From positions 1,798,001-1,862,000 of the forward strand of contig LS483371.1 in NCBI GenBank assembly GCA_900475325.1: a stretch of DNA of 64,000 bases. Reading direction: 5' to 3'. Below the pieces are notes generated by a model. The model worked only from the letters and a program-made list of their open reading frames with translations. It was not told the DNA's origin and ran no database searches. Source of the DNA: Paucimonas lemoignei. GTDB taxonomy: Bacteria > Pseudomonadota > Gammaproteobacteria > Pseudomonadales > Pseudomonadaceae. Both the position numbers and the translations under genes were made by a program. This document shows, piece after piece, positions 34,568 to 42,310 of the stretch (positions are counted from its first letter, which is position 1; each line of letters starts with the position of its first letter).

Positions 34568-36316
34568 TCAGCTATGCGCAGGCAAACTATGGGGAAACAG
34601 CAGGTCGACGAACTTTTCTGCCGTCGGTTGCGGTTCGTGGTTGGCCAGGCCAACCCGTTCGTTGGCTTCGATGAAGACGTATTCCGGTTGATCGGCAGCG
34701 GGCACCATTAGGTCCAGGCCCACCACCGGAATATCCAGAGCGCGGGCAGCGCGAACAGCGGCGTCGCTGAGCACCGGGTGCAAGATCGAGGTCACGTCTT
34801 CCAGGCAGCCGCCGGTGTGCAGGTTGGCAGTCCGTCGCACGGCCAGACGCTCATCCATGGGCAGCACGCTGCTGTAGTCGTAACCGGCATCACGCACGGT
34901 GCGTTCGGTTTCTTCGTCCAGCGGGATCTTGCTCTCGCCACTGGTGGCAGCAGCGCGGCGGCGGCTTTGAGCTTCGATCAACTGGCCGACGGTGTGACGA
35001 CCATCGCCCACCACCTCGGCAGGGCGACGAATCGCAGCAGCCACCACTTCGAAACCGATCACCACGATGCGCAGATCCAGCCCTTCGTGAAAGCTTTCCA
35101 GAATCACCCGGGTGTCGAATTGTCTGGCGCGTTCAATCGCGCCGTTCATTTCTTCCGGGGTGCGCAAGTTGACCGCGACCCCCTGGCCCTGTTCGCCATC
35201 CAGTGGTTTGACGACAATCTGCTGATGCTCTTCAAGAAACGCCAGATCAGCCGCCTCGTCACCCACCCGCTGTTGCGCCGGGAGCTTTAAACCCGCAGCT
35301 TTGAGCGCCTTGTGAGTCAGGCTCTTGTCCTGACACAAGGTCATGCTCACCGCGCTGGTCAGGTCGCTAAGGGACTCGCGGCACCGGATCCGCCGCCCGC
35401 CATAGGCGAGGGTGAACAGGCCTGCTTCAGCGTCGTCCACCTGGACCTCGATGCCGCGACGATGAGCCTCTTCGACAATGATCCGCGCGTACGGATTGAA
35501 CTCCGCCTGCGGGCCGGGGCCGAGGAACAGCAATTCATTGATGCCGTTTTTGCGCTTGATGGCGAAGGTCGGCAGGTTGCGAAAGCCCAGCTTGGCGTAC
35601 AGCGACTTGGCCTGCTGGTTGTCATGCAGCACAGACAGGTCCAGGTAGCTCAGGCCACGGCTCATGAAGTGCTCGACCAGATGACGCACCAACACTTCAC
35701 CCACGCCAGGGCGGGTGCATTGCGGGTCGACCGCCAGGCACCACAGGCTGCTGCCGTTTTCCGGATCGTTGAATGCTTTATGGTGATTGAGGCCCATCAC
35801 GCTGCCGATCACCGCGTTGCTGCTTTCGTCCTCGGCGATCCAGTAGACCGGGCCGCCTTGATGGCGCGGGGTCAGCAGGGCAGGGTCGATGGGCAGCATG
35901 CCGCGGGCGATGTACAGATTATTGATCGACTGCCAATCCGCGCTACTTTGCGCCCGACGAATCCTGAAGCCGCGAAACACGCGCTGGGCCGGGCGATAGT
36001 CGCTGAACCACAAGCGCAGGGTATCCGACGGGTCAAGAAACAACTGCTGAGGCGCTTGAGCCAGTACCTGTTGCGGCGCCGCGACGTACAGCGCAATGTC
36101 GCGCTCGCCAGGCTTTTCATTCAGCAGCTCGTTGGCCAGCGCGGCCGGGTCCGGGTAGGTATGGCCGATCAGCAGCCGACCCCACCCGCAGTGCAGCGCC
36201 AGTGGCCCTGCGTCAGTGACGCTACCGTCTTCAGCAAAGCGGGCCTGCAGGCGCTCATAGGAAGGCGATTGACCACGCAGCAATCGTTGGCTGTAAGCCG
36301 GCGAATTCTGTTTCAT
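34568..36316 (-). CDS. ngg: N-acetylglutaminylglutamine synthetase (GNAT/ATP-grasp fusion)
   Basis: A 582-residue two-domain enzyme. The GNAT acetyltransferase part covers about residues 115-270 (FRIRRAQSSADWQSINNLY, SLWCLAVDPQCTRPGVGEVLVRHL with the acetyl-CoA loop, LSVLHDNQQAKSLYAKLGF). The ATP-grasp part covers about residues 300-575 (QQIVVKPLDGEQGQGVAVN, LDLRIVVIGFEVVAAAIRRPA, VVGLDLMV, FIEANERVGL), like cyanophycin synthetase. It makes N-acetylglutaminylglutamine from glutamine and acetyl-CoA in the TIGR03103-type osmoprotectant system. It lies three bases after the amidotransferase gene. Confidence 0.94.
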   Translation of the reverse strand: MKQNSPAYSQRLLRGQSPSYERLQARFAEDGSVTDAGPLALHCGWGRLLIGHTYPDPAALANELLNEKPGERDIALYVAAPQQVLAQAPQQLFLDPSDTLRLWFSDYRPAQRVFRGFRIRRAQSSADWQSINNLYIARGMLPIDPALLTPRHQGGPVYWIAEDESSNAVIGSVMGLNHHKAFNDPENGSSLWCLAVDPQCTRPGVGEVLVRHLVEHFMSRGLSYLDLSVLHDNQQAKSLYAKLGFRNLPTFAIKRKNGINELLFLGPGPQAEFNPYARIIVEEAHRRGIEVQVDDAEAGLFTLAYGGRRIRCRESLSDLTSAVSMTLCQDKSLTHKALKAAGLKLPAQQRVGDEAADLAFLEEHQQIVVKPLDGEQGQGVAVNLRTPEEMNGAIERARQFDTRVILESFHEGLDLRIVVIGFEVVAAAIRRPAEVVGDGRHTVGQLIEAQSRRRAAATSGESKIPLDEETERTVRDAGYDYSSVLPMDERLAVRRTANLHTGGCLEDVTSILHPVLSDAAVRAARALDIPVVGLDLMVPAADQPEYVFIEANERVGLANHEPQPTAEKFVDLLFPHSLPAHS

Positions 36317-36319
36317 CGA

Positions 36320-38092
36320 TCAAAGTCCTTGTTCGCTGAGCCATAGATTCAGCGCCGCCAGCTGCCACAGCTTGGAACCGCGCAGAGGCGTCAATTGACC
36401 TTCCGGGTTGGTCAACAGTTTGTCGATCATCGCAGGATTGAACAGCCCACGATCCTGGCTTGGGTCTACCAGCAAATCACGCACCCAACCCAGAGTATTA
36501 CCCTCAAGGTGCTTGAGGCCCGGCACCGGGAAGTAGCCTTTCTTGCGATCGATCACTTCGGATGGGATCACCAGGCGCGCTGCTTCTTTAAGCACCTGCT
36601 TGCCGCCGTCGGGCAGTTTGAATTTGCCGGGAATACGTGCCGACAGTTCCACCAGGCGGTAATCGAGAAACGGCGTACGCGCTTCCAGGCCCCAGGCCAT
36701 GGTCATGTTGTCCACGCGCTTGACCGGGTCGTCCACCAGCATGATGGTGCTGTCCAGACGCAAGGCTTTGTCCACGGCAGCATCAGCGCCTGGCTGAGCG
36801 AAGTGTTCGCGAACGAAATCACCTGCCGCGTCATTGGCGGTCAGCCACTTGGGCTGCACGGTGGCAGCGTATTCGTCGTAGCTGCGGTCTACGAAGGCAT
36901 TGCGGTAGGCGGCAACCGGGTCGGCAGCGCCATCCACTTGCGGGTACCAGTGATAACCGGCGAACAGCTCATCCGCACCCTGGCCGCTCTGCACCACTTT
37001 GCAGTGCTTGGCGACTTCACGGGACAGCAGGTAGAACGCGATGCAGTCATGGCTGACCATCGGCTCGCTCATGGCGCGGAACGCCGCAGGCAATTGCTCG
37101 ATGATCTCGTGTTCCTGAATGCGCAACTGGTGATGGTTTGTGCCGTAGTGCTTGGCGATCAGGTCGGAATACTGGAATTCGTCGCCACGCTCGCCACCCG
37201 CATCCTGGAAGCCAATCGAGAACGTCGACAGGTTCTCGACCCCGACTTCACGCAGCAGACCGACCAGCATGCTGGAGTCGACTCCGCCGGACAGCAGCAC
37301 CCCAACGTCCACTGCCGCACGCTGACGAATGGCCACGGCTTCGCGAGTGCTGTCCAGCACGCGGTCACGCCAGTCTTCCAGTGTCAGGTTGGCTTCATCG
37401 GCATGCGGGCCGTAAGGCAGACGCCACCAGACTTTCTGCTCGACCTTGCCGTGGGCGTCGATGAGCATCCAGCTGGCGGGCGGCAATTTCTCGACACCGG
37501 CCAATAGGGTGCGCGGTGCTGGCACCACCGCGTGGAAGTTCAGGTAATGATTGAGCGCAACCGGGTCGAGCATGCCGCTGATGTCGCCGCCCTTGAGCAG
37601 CGCGGGCAGAGTCGAAGCGAAACGCAGGCGTTTGTCAGTACGCGACAGGTACAGGGGCTTGACGCCCAGGCGGTCGCGAGCGATGAACAGCTTTTGCGTG
37701 TCACGCTCCCAGATGGCGAAGGCGAACATGCCATTGAGCTTGGGCAGCATTTCTGCGCCCCAGGCGTGATAGCCCTTGAGCAACACTTCTGTGTCACCAC
37801 CGGAATGGAACTGATAACCCAAGGCTTCGAGCTCGGTCCGCAATTCCGGGAAGTTGTAGATCGCGCCATTGAAGGCCATGGACAGGCCCAAGTGACTGTC
37901 GATCATCGGCTGCGCCGAGCCGTCAGACAGGTCCATGATTTTCAGACGTCGATGACCCAGGGCAATCGGCCCTTGGCTGTGGAACCCCCACGCATCCGGG
38001 CCGCGAGGCGCCAGCTCATGGGTAATGCGTTCAACAGCGGCTAGATCCGCTGGTTGATGGTCAAAACGTAACTCGCCTGCTAATCCGCACAT
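36320..38092 (-). CDS. asnO: N-acetylglutaminylglutamine amidotransferase (asparagine-synthase-like)
   Basis: A 590-residue class II glutamine amidotransferase. MCGLAGELRF exposes the catalytic Cys at position 2 after Met removal. The glutaminase domain has RGPDAWGFHSQGPIALGHRRL and AFNGAIYNFPELR. The synthetase domain has the ATP loop GVLLSGGVDSSMLVGLL and GQGADELFAGYHWY. It amidates the N-acetylglutaminylglutamine chain end (TIGR03104 type). First gene of the operon. A dead recombinase begins within about 40 bases upstream, so the promoter must lie within or beyond that remnant. Confidence 0.94.
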   Translation of the reverse strand: MCGLAGELRFDHQPADLAAVERITHELAPRGPDAWGFHSQGPIALGHRRLKIMDLSDGSAQPMIDSHLGLSMAFNGAIYNFPELRTELEALGYQFHSGGDTEVLLKGYHAWGAEMLPKLNGMFAFAIWERDTQKLFIARDRLGVKPLYLSRTDKRLRFASTLPALLKGGDISGMLDPVALNHYLNFHAVVPAPRTLLAGVEKLPPASWMLIDAHGKVEQKVWWRLPYGPHADEANLTLEDWRDRVLDSTREAVAIRQRAAVDVGVLLSGGVDSSMLVGLLREVGVENLSTFSIGFQDAGGERGDEFQYSDLIAKHYGTNHHQLRIQEHEIIEQLPAAFRAMSEPMVSHDCIAFYLLSREVAKHCKVVQSGQGADELFAGYHWYPQVDGAADPVAAYRNAFVDRSYDEYAATVQPKWLTANDAAGDFVREHFAQPGADAAVDKALRLDSTIMLVDDPVKRVDNMTMAWGLEARTPFLDYRLVELSARIPGKFKLPDGGKQVLKEAARLVIPSEVIDRKKGYFPVPGLKHLEGNTLGWVRDLLVDPSQDRGLFNPAMIDKLLTNPEGQLTPLRGSKLWQLAALNLWLSEQGL

Positions 38093-38126
38093 GCTGCTTG
38101 AATCCTATGTGTTTCGGCACACTTGG

Positions 38127-38672
38127 CGTCACTGGCTTTTGCTCGTACCACTTCGTACCACTTTTCCAACATTTTCAGCTCATCACACTCTGCCCGGTCG
38201 TCAGGCGAGTTGATCCACTTCGCTTAGGTGGAAAGCGGCACTTGCACGCTGTGCCCGAGTTGAGCGGCGATGAATGCCGGGTTCATGCCAGCCATCAGGC
38301 CCAATGCTGCGTACGCGTGGCGCGCGTCTTACATCCCGCGGCGTCTGCTAATGCACAGCTGACGCAGCGCGGCCAACCAGTAACGTTTGTGACTCGTCTC
38401 GGAGCGGGATAAACATCTCCGATTTCTCACCTGTTTCCCTTGGCGCAAACACGTAATCCGAGTGCGCCTCGGTGAGCGGTCTGGCTTTTTCGAGTACGTG
38501 CAAAGCGCGATCGTTCAATAAAACCTTGCGATTTTTCCGCGTTTTGGTTCGTTCCTGTGTCACGTCACGTACCTGAATGCGCCACACATTGGCGGTTTCC
38601 CTCGCCTGTCAAACTCGCTCCAACGCAGCGCCATCACCTCTGCGGGGCGTCGACCTGTCTAGGAACAAATCC
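38127..38672 (-). pseudogene. Degenerate tyrosine recombinase (phage-type integrase)
   Basis: Reading the minus strand gives integrase pieces in changing frames. First GRRPAEVMALRWSEFD near 38610-38660, then after a frameshift ARETANVWRIQVRDV, TKTRKNRKVLLNDRALHVLE and HSDYVFAPRE. After another break come DARHAYAALGLMAGMNPA, FIAAQLGHSVQVPLST and AKWIN. The codon where the catalytic tyrosine should stand (ST-Y-AKW) is TAA at 38226-38224. At least two frameshifts and this stop make it non-functional. The N-terminal half is missing. The interval 38673-38889 shows no recognisable gene. Confidence 0.85.
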
Positions 38673-38889
38673 CAAGGCAGGCCGCGCAAATGGGGGGCAT
38701 GCCGCTCGTCACTCTGTCAGTACAGCTCAGCGATAATCAGATCGCCTTCATCCTCAGGGCGCCGGATTCTTTGCATAAAACCGAGCTGGATCAATGTCCC
38801 GTTTCTCGCCCGCCTTCCTGGCCTGGAGCGAATATGTTATTCCTACCCCCGCCAATGATGGCTATCTGCCGAGGGTTTAGGGATTCAAT

Positions 38890-39198
38890 ATGACTCATCG
38901 CGTGATGACGACTTTGCTGAAAATCTTTCAGGAAGCGAGTGCAAAAGGCGAATGCCACAGTGAAAGCACCACAACATTTTGCGATCGTGATGCGGCTTAC
39001 ATAAAAGGAACCAGAGAGGGGATCATTTTTGACATGACGCAAAAGGGTCTCATAACGTCAAGCTTCGAGAGCATTACCGGTATCACTCGCGAGGGCGCTG
39101 AGGCGTTTGACGCATTGCAAGGAATACTGGCAATTGACAAGGACGGCATGATGAGTGAAGCACTGGTAGGCATGTTCATACCTGCGATCCAGAAATAG
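38890..39198 (+). CDS. Hypothetical protein, 102 residues
   Basis: Starts MTHRVMTTLLKIFQEASAKG behind AGGGA and ends in a good terminator 20 bases on. Predicted soluble, with a hydrophobic C-terminal helix (SEALVGMFIPAIQ). The middle GTREGIIFDMTQKGLITSSFESITGITREGAEAFDAL reads like a winged-helix or restriction-associated small domain, but no family is recognised. Composition is AT-richer than the core genes. It lies right after the dead recombinase, so it is probably cargo of a former mobile element. Confidence 0.6.
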   Translation: MTHRVMTTLLKIFQEASAKGECHSESTTTFCDRDAAYIKGTREGIIFDMTQKGLITSSFESITGITREGAEAFDALQGILAIDKDGMMSEALVGMFIPAIQK

Positions 39199-39218
39199 CA
39201 CTAACCCCTGCTAATCCC

Positions 39219-39248
39219 GAACCCCGCCAAGTGCGGGGTTCTTTGTTT
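39219..39248 (+). terminator. Terminator after the 102-residue hypothetical gene
   Basis: gaaccccgc-caagt-gcggggttc followed by TTTGTTT. Confidence 0.88.
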
Positions 39249-39427
39249 CTGCAGTTCCATATGACGCCGTGATTATGACGATCGTCGCGCTCTGCCTGTG
39301 GAGCCTCAATTGCGTGGTCCGCAACGGCTGCGGGCGTGGGCTAATTGTGAGCCTGTACCGGCGAATGAATCTGTCGCCCAGTGGTCTCATCGCGATTGAT
39401 GGACAAAGTGATATGGAGATGTAGGCA

Positions 39428-39820
39428 ATGAAAGTTTATCGGGCTATCGCGATAGCAGGCTTGGCAGTGCTGAGTGCTTGTCAGCAACAGCCAAACGTTT
39501 GTGAGGGCGCCGAGGTCAGGGATGGAGTGGTCCGGGGTTTTGGTACCGACCCGTCGTCGCCAGAATACGCACTGATCAAAAATCTTCAATTGAAGGAGAT
39601 AAAGGTCGTAAAAACAGATGAGTCTACCGGGGCTACTCAGTGCTCAGCGCGCGTGGTTGTGCCAACAGATGGCGGGCCTTTGGACGCACCTTTAGAGTTT
39701 CGTGTGGGGCCATCCGCGAGTACCGGAAAGAGCGTGTTCATGCACTTCACATTCAGCAAAGCGGTAGAGGATATGTGGGCTCACCTGGTGGTTATAGCTG
39801 CCAAAACCGCAACCCATTAG
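39428..39820 (+). CDS. Putative lipoprotein, unknown function
   Basis: A 130-residue product with a lipoprotein signal: MKVYRAIAIAGLAVLSAC, with lipobox L-S-A-C at residue 18. The residue after the cysteine is Gln, which would send it to the outer membrane. GGAGATGTAGG lies before the start. The mature part (PNVCEGAEVRDGVVRGFGTD, VVVPTDGGPLDAPLEFRVG) is a compact beta-rich domain with two further cysteines. No family recognised. It sits in the accessory patch. Confidence 0.72.
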   Translation: MKVYRAIAIAGLAVLSACQQQPNVCEGAEVRDGVVRGFGTDPSSPEYALIKNLQLKEIKVVKTDESTGATQCSARVVVPTDGGPLDAPLEFRVGPSASTGKSVFMHFTFSKAVEDMWAHLVVIAAKTATH

Positions 39821-40082
39821 GGATGTGGCTTAAGTGCTGCCTGAATTTCAAGCCCCCGCACTGGAGTCATCAATGATCAGGCTATACCGTCAAAAACTTT
39901 ATTGCGGTGGGGGCGAAGCTACCAACTTTGGAAAGCGTTAGAAAATGGGCGAAAGGGGACGGGTCGTGTTGACGGCAGTTTCAGGAATAGCTTTTTGAGC
40001 CTTCAAACGTCTGGTGACCGTTGTGTCAGCGTGTGTGCCAGGAACTCATGAATTATAACCAGGTTGTGGAGTTGGAGTCGGT

Positions 40083-40796
40083 ATGACGTTAAGTAGATAT
40101 AAGCGGTTATGCAAGGTTTTGATTTTACCATTGCTAGGGTTGGGAGTGGTCGCCTACTTTGCCCTATGGCCATACCCTAGAAGTGCAAGTTACTTTTGTG
40201 AGTTGCGGGATACTGAGCAGTGTACTAATGCAGGTGAGTACGGAAGTCATGTCTATGATTTTATCTCGAAGCAACATCCGAATTACGCCGAGGTGTACGT
40301 CGGCAAAAGCAGACCTCTTGAGTCCTACTACACGATCAGGATTTCCCCTAGGTACATAGCAAATGCAGAGATTAACTATGCTAAAGCCTATGCAGGAAAC
40401 TCGCTAGCATCAAGCGAGCTGGTTGGGAGCTTGCAGGGGATGCGTGCGACCCTGAATTTCGGAGGGTTCGACGAGTATCCTTCCTTTTTAACGAAGGACT
40501 ACGCGGTGTTGTACTGCAATCAATTGTCGCTAGAGAAAGAGTCGAGCGTGTACTCAACACATTGTTTTGGTCCGGGCTGGGGCGGTTTCATTAAATTTTC
40601 GCCCAGCGTTGAAAATTCCGACAGTCTGATGATGGGCAATATGAAAGAGGCCGTCTTCGATAAGATTTCTGATAATAATCGTTTTAATGTTATTTACTTT
40701 CTGTTTGCAGTGCCTATATTCGTCTATGTTTTTCTATTGCTGTCGTTCCTGTGGTGGCTCACCTCGAAAGCCATCAGGTATGTCAAAAACGGTTAA
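40083..40796 (+). CDS. Membrane-anchored hypothetical protein
   Basis: A 237-residue protein with one transmembrane helix near the N-terminus (LCKVLILPLLGLGVVAYFALW), an external domain of about 165 residues with several cysteines (YFCELRDTEQCT, LYCNQLSLEKE, THCFGPGWGG), and a second helix near the C-terminus (VIYFLFAVPIFVYVFLLLSFLWW). GGAG is well placed before the ATG. A 12-codon frame (40048-40086) overlaps its start as ATGA. Strongly AT-shifted relative to the chromosome backbone. Not recognised; an immunity-protein role would fit the layout but has no direct support. Confidence 0.68.
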   Translation: MTLSRYKRLCKVLILPLLGLGVVAYFALWPYPRSASYFCELRDTEQCTNAGEYGSHVYDFISKQHPNYAEVYVGKSRPLESYYTIRISPRYIANAEINYAKAYAGNSLASSELVGSLQGMRATLNFGGFDEYPSFLTKDYAVLYCNQLSLEKESSVYSTHCFGPGWGGFIKFSPSVENSDSLMMGNMKEAVFDKISDNNRFNVIYFLFAVPIFVYVFLLLSFLWWLTSKAIRYVKNG

Positions 40797-40982
40797 ATAT
40801 CCGCGTTCATTCGTGAACAGACCCCAGCACGTTCGGGATTATCTGCGTCTGGAGACTGGCGAACACCAATTGCATAACAACCCGCCACTGAGCGGGTTTA
40901 TTTTGCCGACCATGCTGTTGAGGTAGTGGATCGAGATTGTTTGTGGGAGATCCTGTATTTGCACGCAAGTGTATGTGATGAC

Positions 40983-41086
40983 GTGGGACCGGCTTCAGCC
41001 GGGAAGGCGGTATTTCAGGTGACTACTGTCAGGTGAATGTACTGGCCTCTTCCCGGCTGAAGCTGGACGCCGCCCAGCCGGTCCCA
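40983..41086. repeat. REP pair, gggaccggc-arm family, right arm enlarged
   Basis: gtgggaccggcttcagccgg on the left. The right side reads cttcccggctgaagctgg, then about 13 extra bases, then ccggtccca. Lies in the gene-free interval 40797-41236. Confidence 0.75.
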
Positions 41087-41114
41087 TGTCGTCGCGCGAT
41101 TATCGAGACCACTC

Positions 41115-41206
41115 CTGTGGAGCGAGCTTGCTCGCGAAGGGGCAGGCACAGCCAATCGATCTGGAGGCTGGACCCATGCTTGCGCAAACAAGCGTGCCCA
41201 CACAGG
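41115..41206. repeat. Degenerate REPIN (GC-arm family)
   Basis: gtggagcgagcttgctcgcg on the left and a worn tgcgcaaacaagcgtgcccac on the right. With the pair at 40983 it makes a REP cluster before the AttH-like gene. Confidence 0.7.
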
Positions 41207-41236
41207 ACAGAGCATCCCCATGTTGCCGCGCAGGTC

Positions 41237-42310
41237 TCAATACCCCGTCATCTCCAGATACCCGACGCCTTGATGACTGCCACTCATGGTTATAGGCCCT
41301 TCCCAGTAGGGGGTCTGCAAATCCATCCAGGCGTTGGGATTGAGGGCATCGGTGGTGATGTCCAGGCCTTTGCCGGGGATTTTCACTGACCAGCGGGTGG
41401 GCATGCTGTGGCCTGCGACTTGGGTGTTGGTCAGTGGCTCAAGGCTGATGTCCCGGGCGCTCAGTTGCTGTGTGCTGCCATCGGCGCTGATCCAGGTGCC
41501 GGTCAAGTAGGGCTCGCCCTGTTTCTGGCGCATGCGATACAGCATCAGTTCGTCGCCGTCAGCCAGGTGCACCGAGAACCAGTCCCAGCCAGTCTGGTTG
41601 GCCGTCAATGGCTGGCTGCTCCACTCCCGGTCCAGCCACGCCGGGCCGCTGACCTGATAGCGTTTGCCATCAAGCATGACTTCGCCCTTGGCCTCGAAAT
41701 ACGGCTGGCTGTAATAGTAGGAAGCCTGGCCCTGCTCGGATTTCTGGCTGAAACCCTGCTGACCTTGCAGCACCAGCGGCTTGCTGGACGTCAGGTGCAA
41801 CCGATAGGCGAATTGTGCACCCTTGGCCTGTAATTGCAGGCTGGCCAGAGGGTCCGCTGCCGGCGTATCGCTGCTCATCAACCAGTCATCGATCCAGGCC
41901 GAAAAGGGCGCTAGCTTGACTCCCGCTTGCTCGACGCCGCCCCGGGCATAACGCTCGGCGGCGTAGTGCCGGGTCGCCGAGGTGACAGCGGCGTGGCCCA
42001 TCCAGATCGTCCCGTCGTTCCAGCCCGAGCCTTGGGCGCCCGCACGCAATGCGTTACGGAACAGCGTCCATTGCACGCCGAAATCCTGACCTTGTTCGTC
42101 CTTGAGGTTGGCGGTGATGTACCACCACTCAATGCGAAAGCCCGGGTGCGGGCCGTGATCAGCCGGGAAGGTAAAGTCGCGCCCCGGCGTGACAGGGGTG
42201 AACTGCTCAGCCTGATTGCCCAGCCCCGCGAACCCCTGCTCGGGAGTGGATGGCTGATCGCAGCCGGCGAGGGCCAGAAGCAGCAGCATGAACAGCCCGT
42301 TAAGCTTCAC
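41237..42310 (-). CDS. AttH/CrtC-like lipocalin-fold lipoprotein
   Basis: A 357-residue protein with lipobox L-A-G-C (MKLNGLFMLLLLALAGC). The AttH/hydroxyneurosporene-synthase-like beta domain has FPADHGPHPGFRIEWWYITANL, FGVQWTLFRNAL and VSGPAWLDREWSSQPL followed by GWDWFSVHLADGDELMLYRMR. It probably sits in the outer or inner membrane facing the periplasm. The GTG start overlaps the permease gene by 11 bases, and the three genes (ATPase, permease, this one) match the Att-type ABC arrangement. The function is unknown; lipid or hydrophobic-ligand handling is inferred from the fold. Confidence 0.87.
   Translation of the reverse strand: MKLNGLFMLLLLALAGCDQPSTPEQGFAGLGNQAEQFTPVTPGRDFTFPADHGPHPGFRIEWWYITANLKDEQGQDFGVQWTLFRNALRAGAQGSGWNDGTIWMGHAAVTSATRHYAAERYARGGVEQAGVKLAPFSAWIDDWLMSSDTPAADPLASLQLQAKGAQFAYRLHLTSSKPLVLQGQQGFSQKSEQGQASYYYSQPYFEAKGEVMLDGKRYQVSGPAWLDREWSSQPLTANQTGWDWFSVHLADGDELMLYRMRQKQGEPYLTGTWISADGSTQQLSARDISLEPLTNTQVAGHSMPTRWSVKIPGKGLDITTDALNPNAWMDLQTPYWEGPITMSGSHQGVGYLEMTGY

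Noticed and set aside
38673..38889. Possible extra coding piece between the dead integrase and the 102-residue gene
   Set aside because: Frames on both strands are short, without start signals or motifs. It may be further debris of the element but cannot be supported.
39341..39589. An 82-codon minus-strand frame over the lipoprotein start
   Set aside because: Conflicts with the better supported lipoprotein gene and has no start signals.
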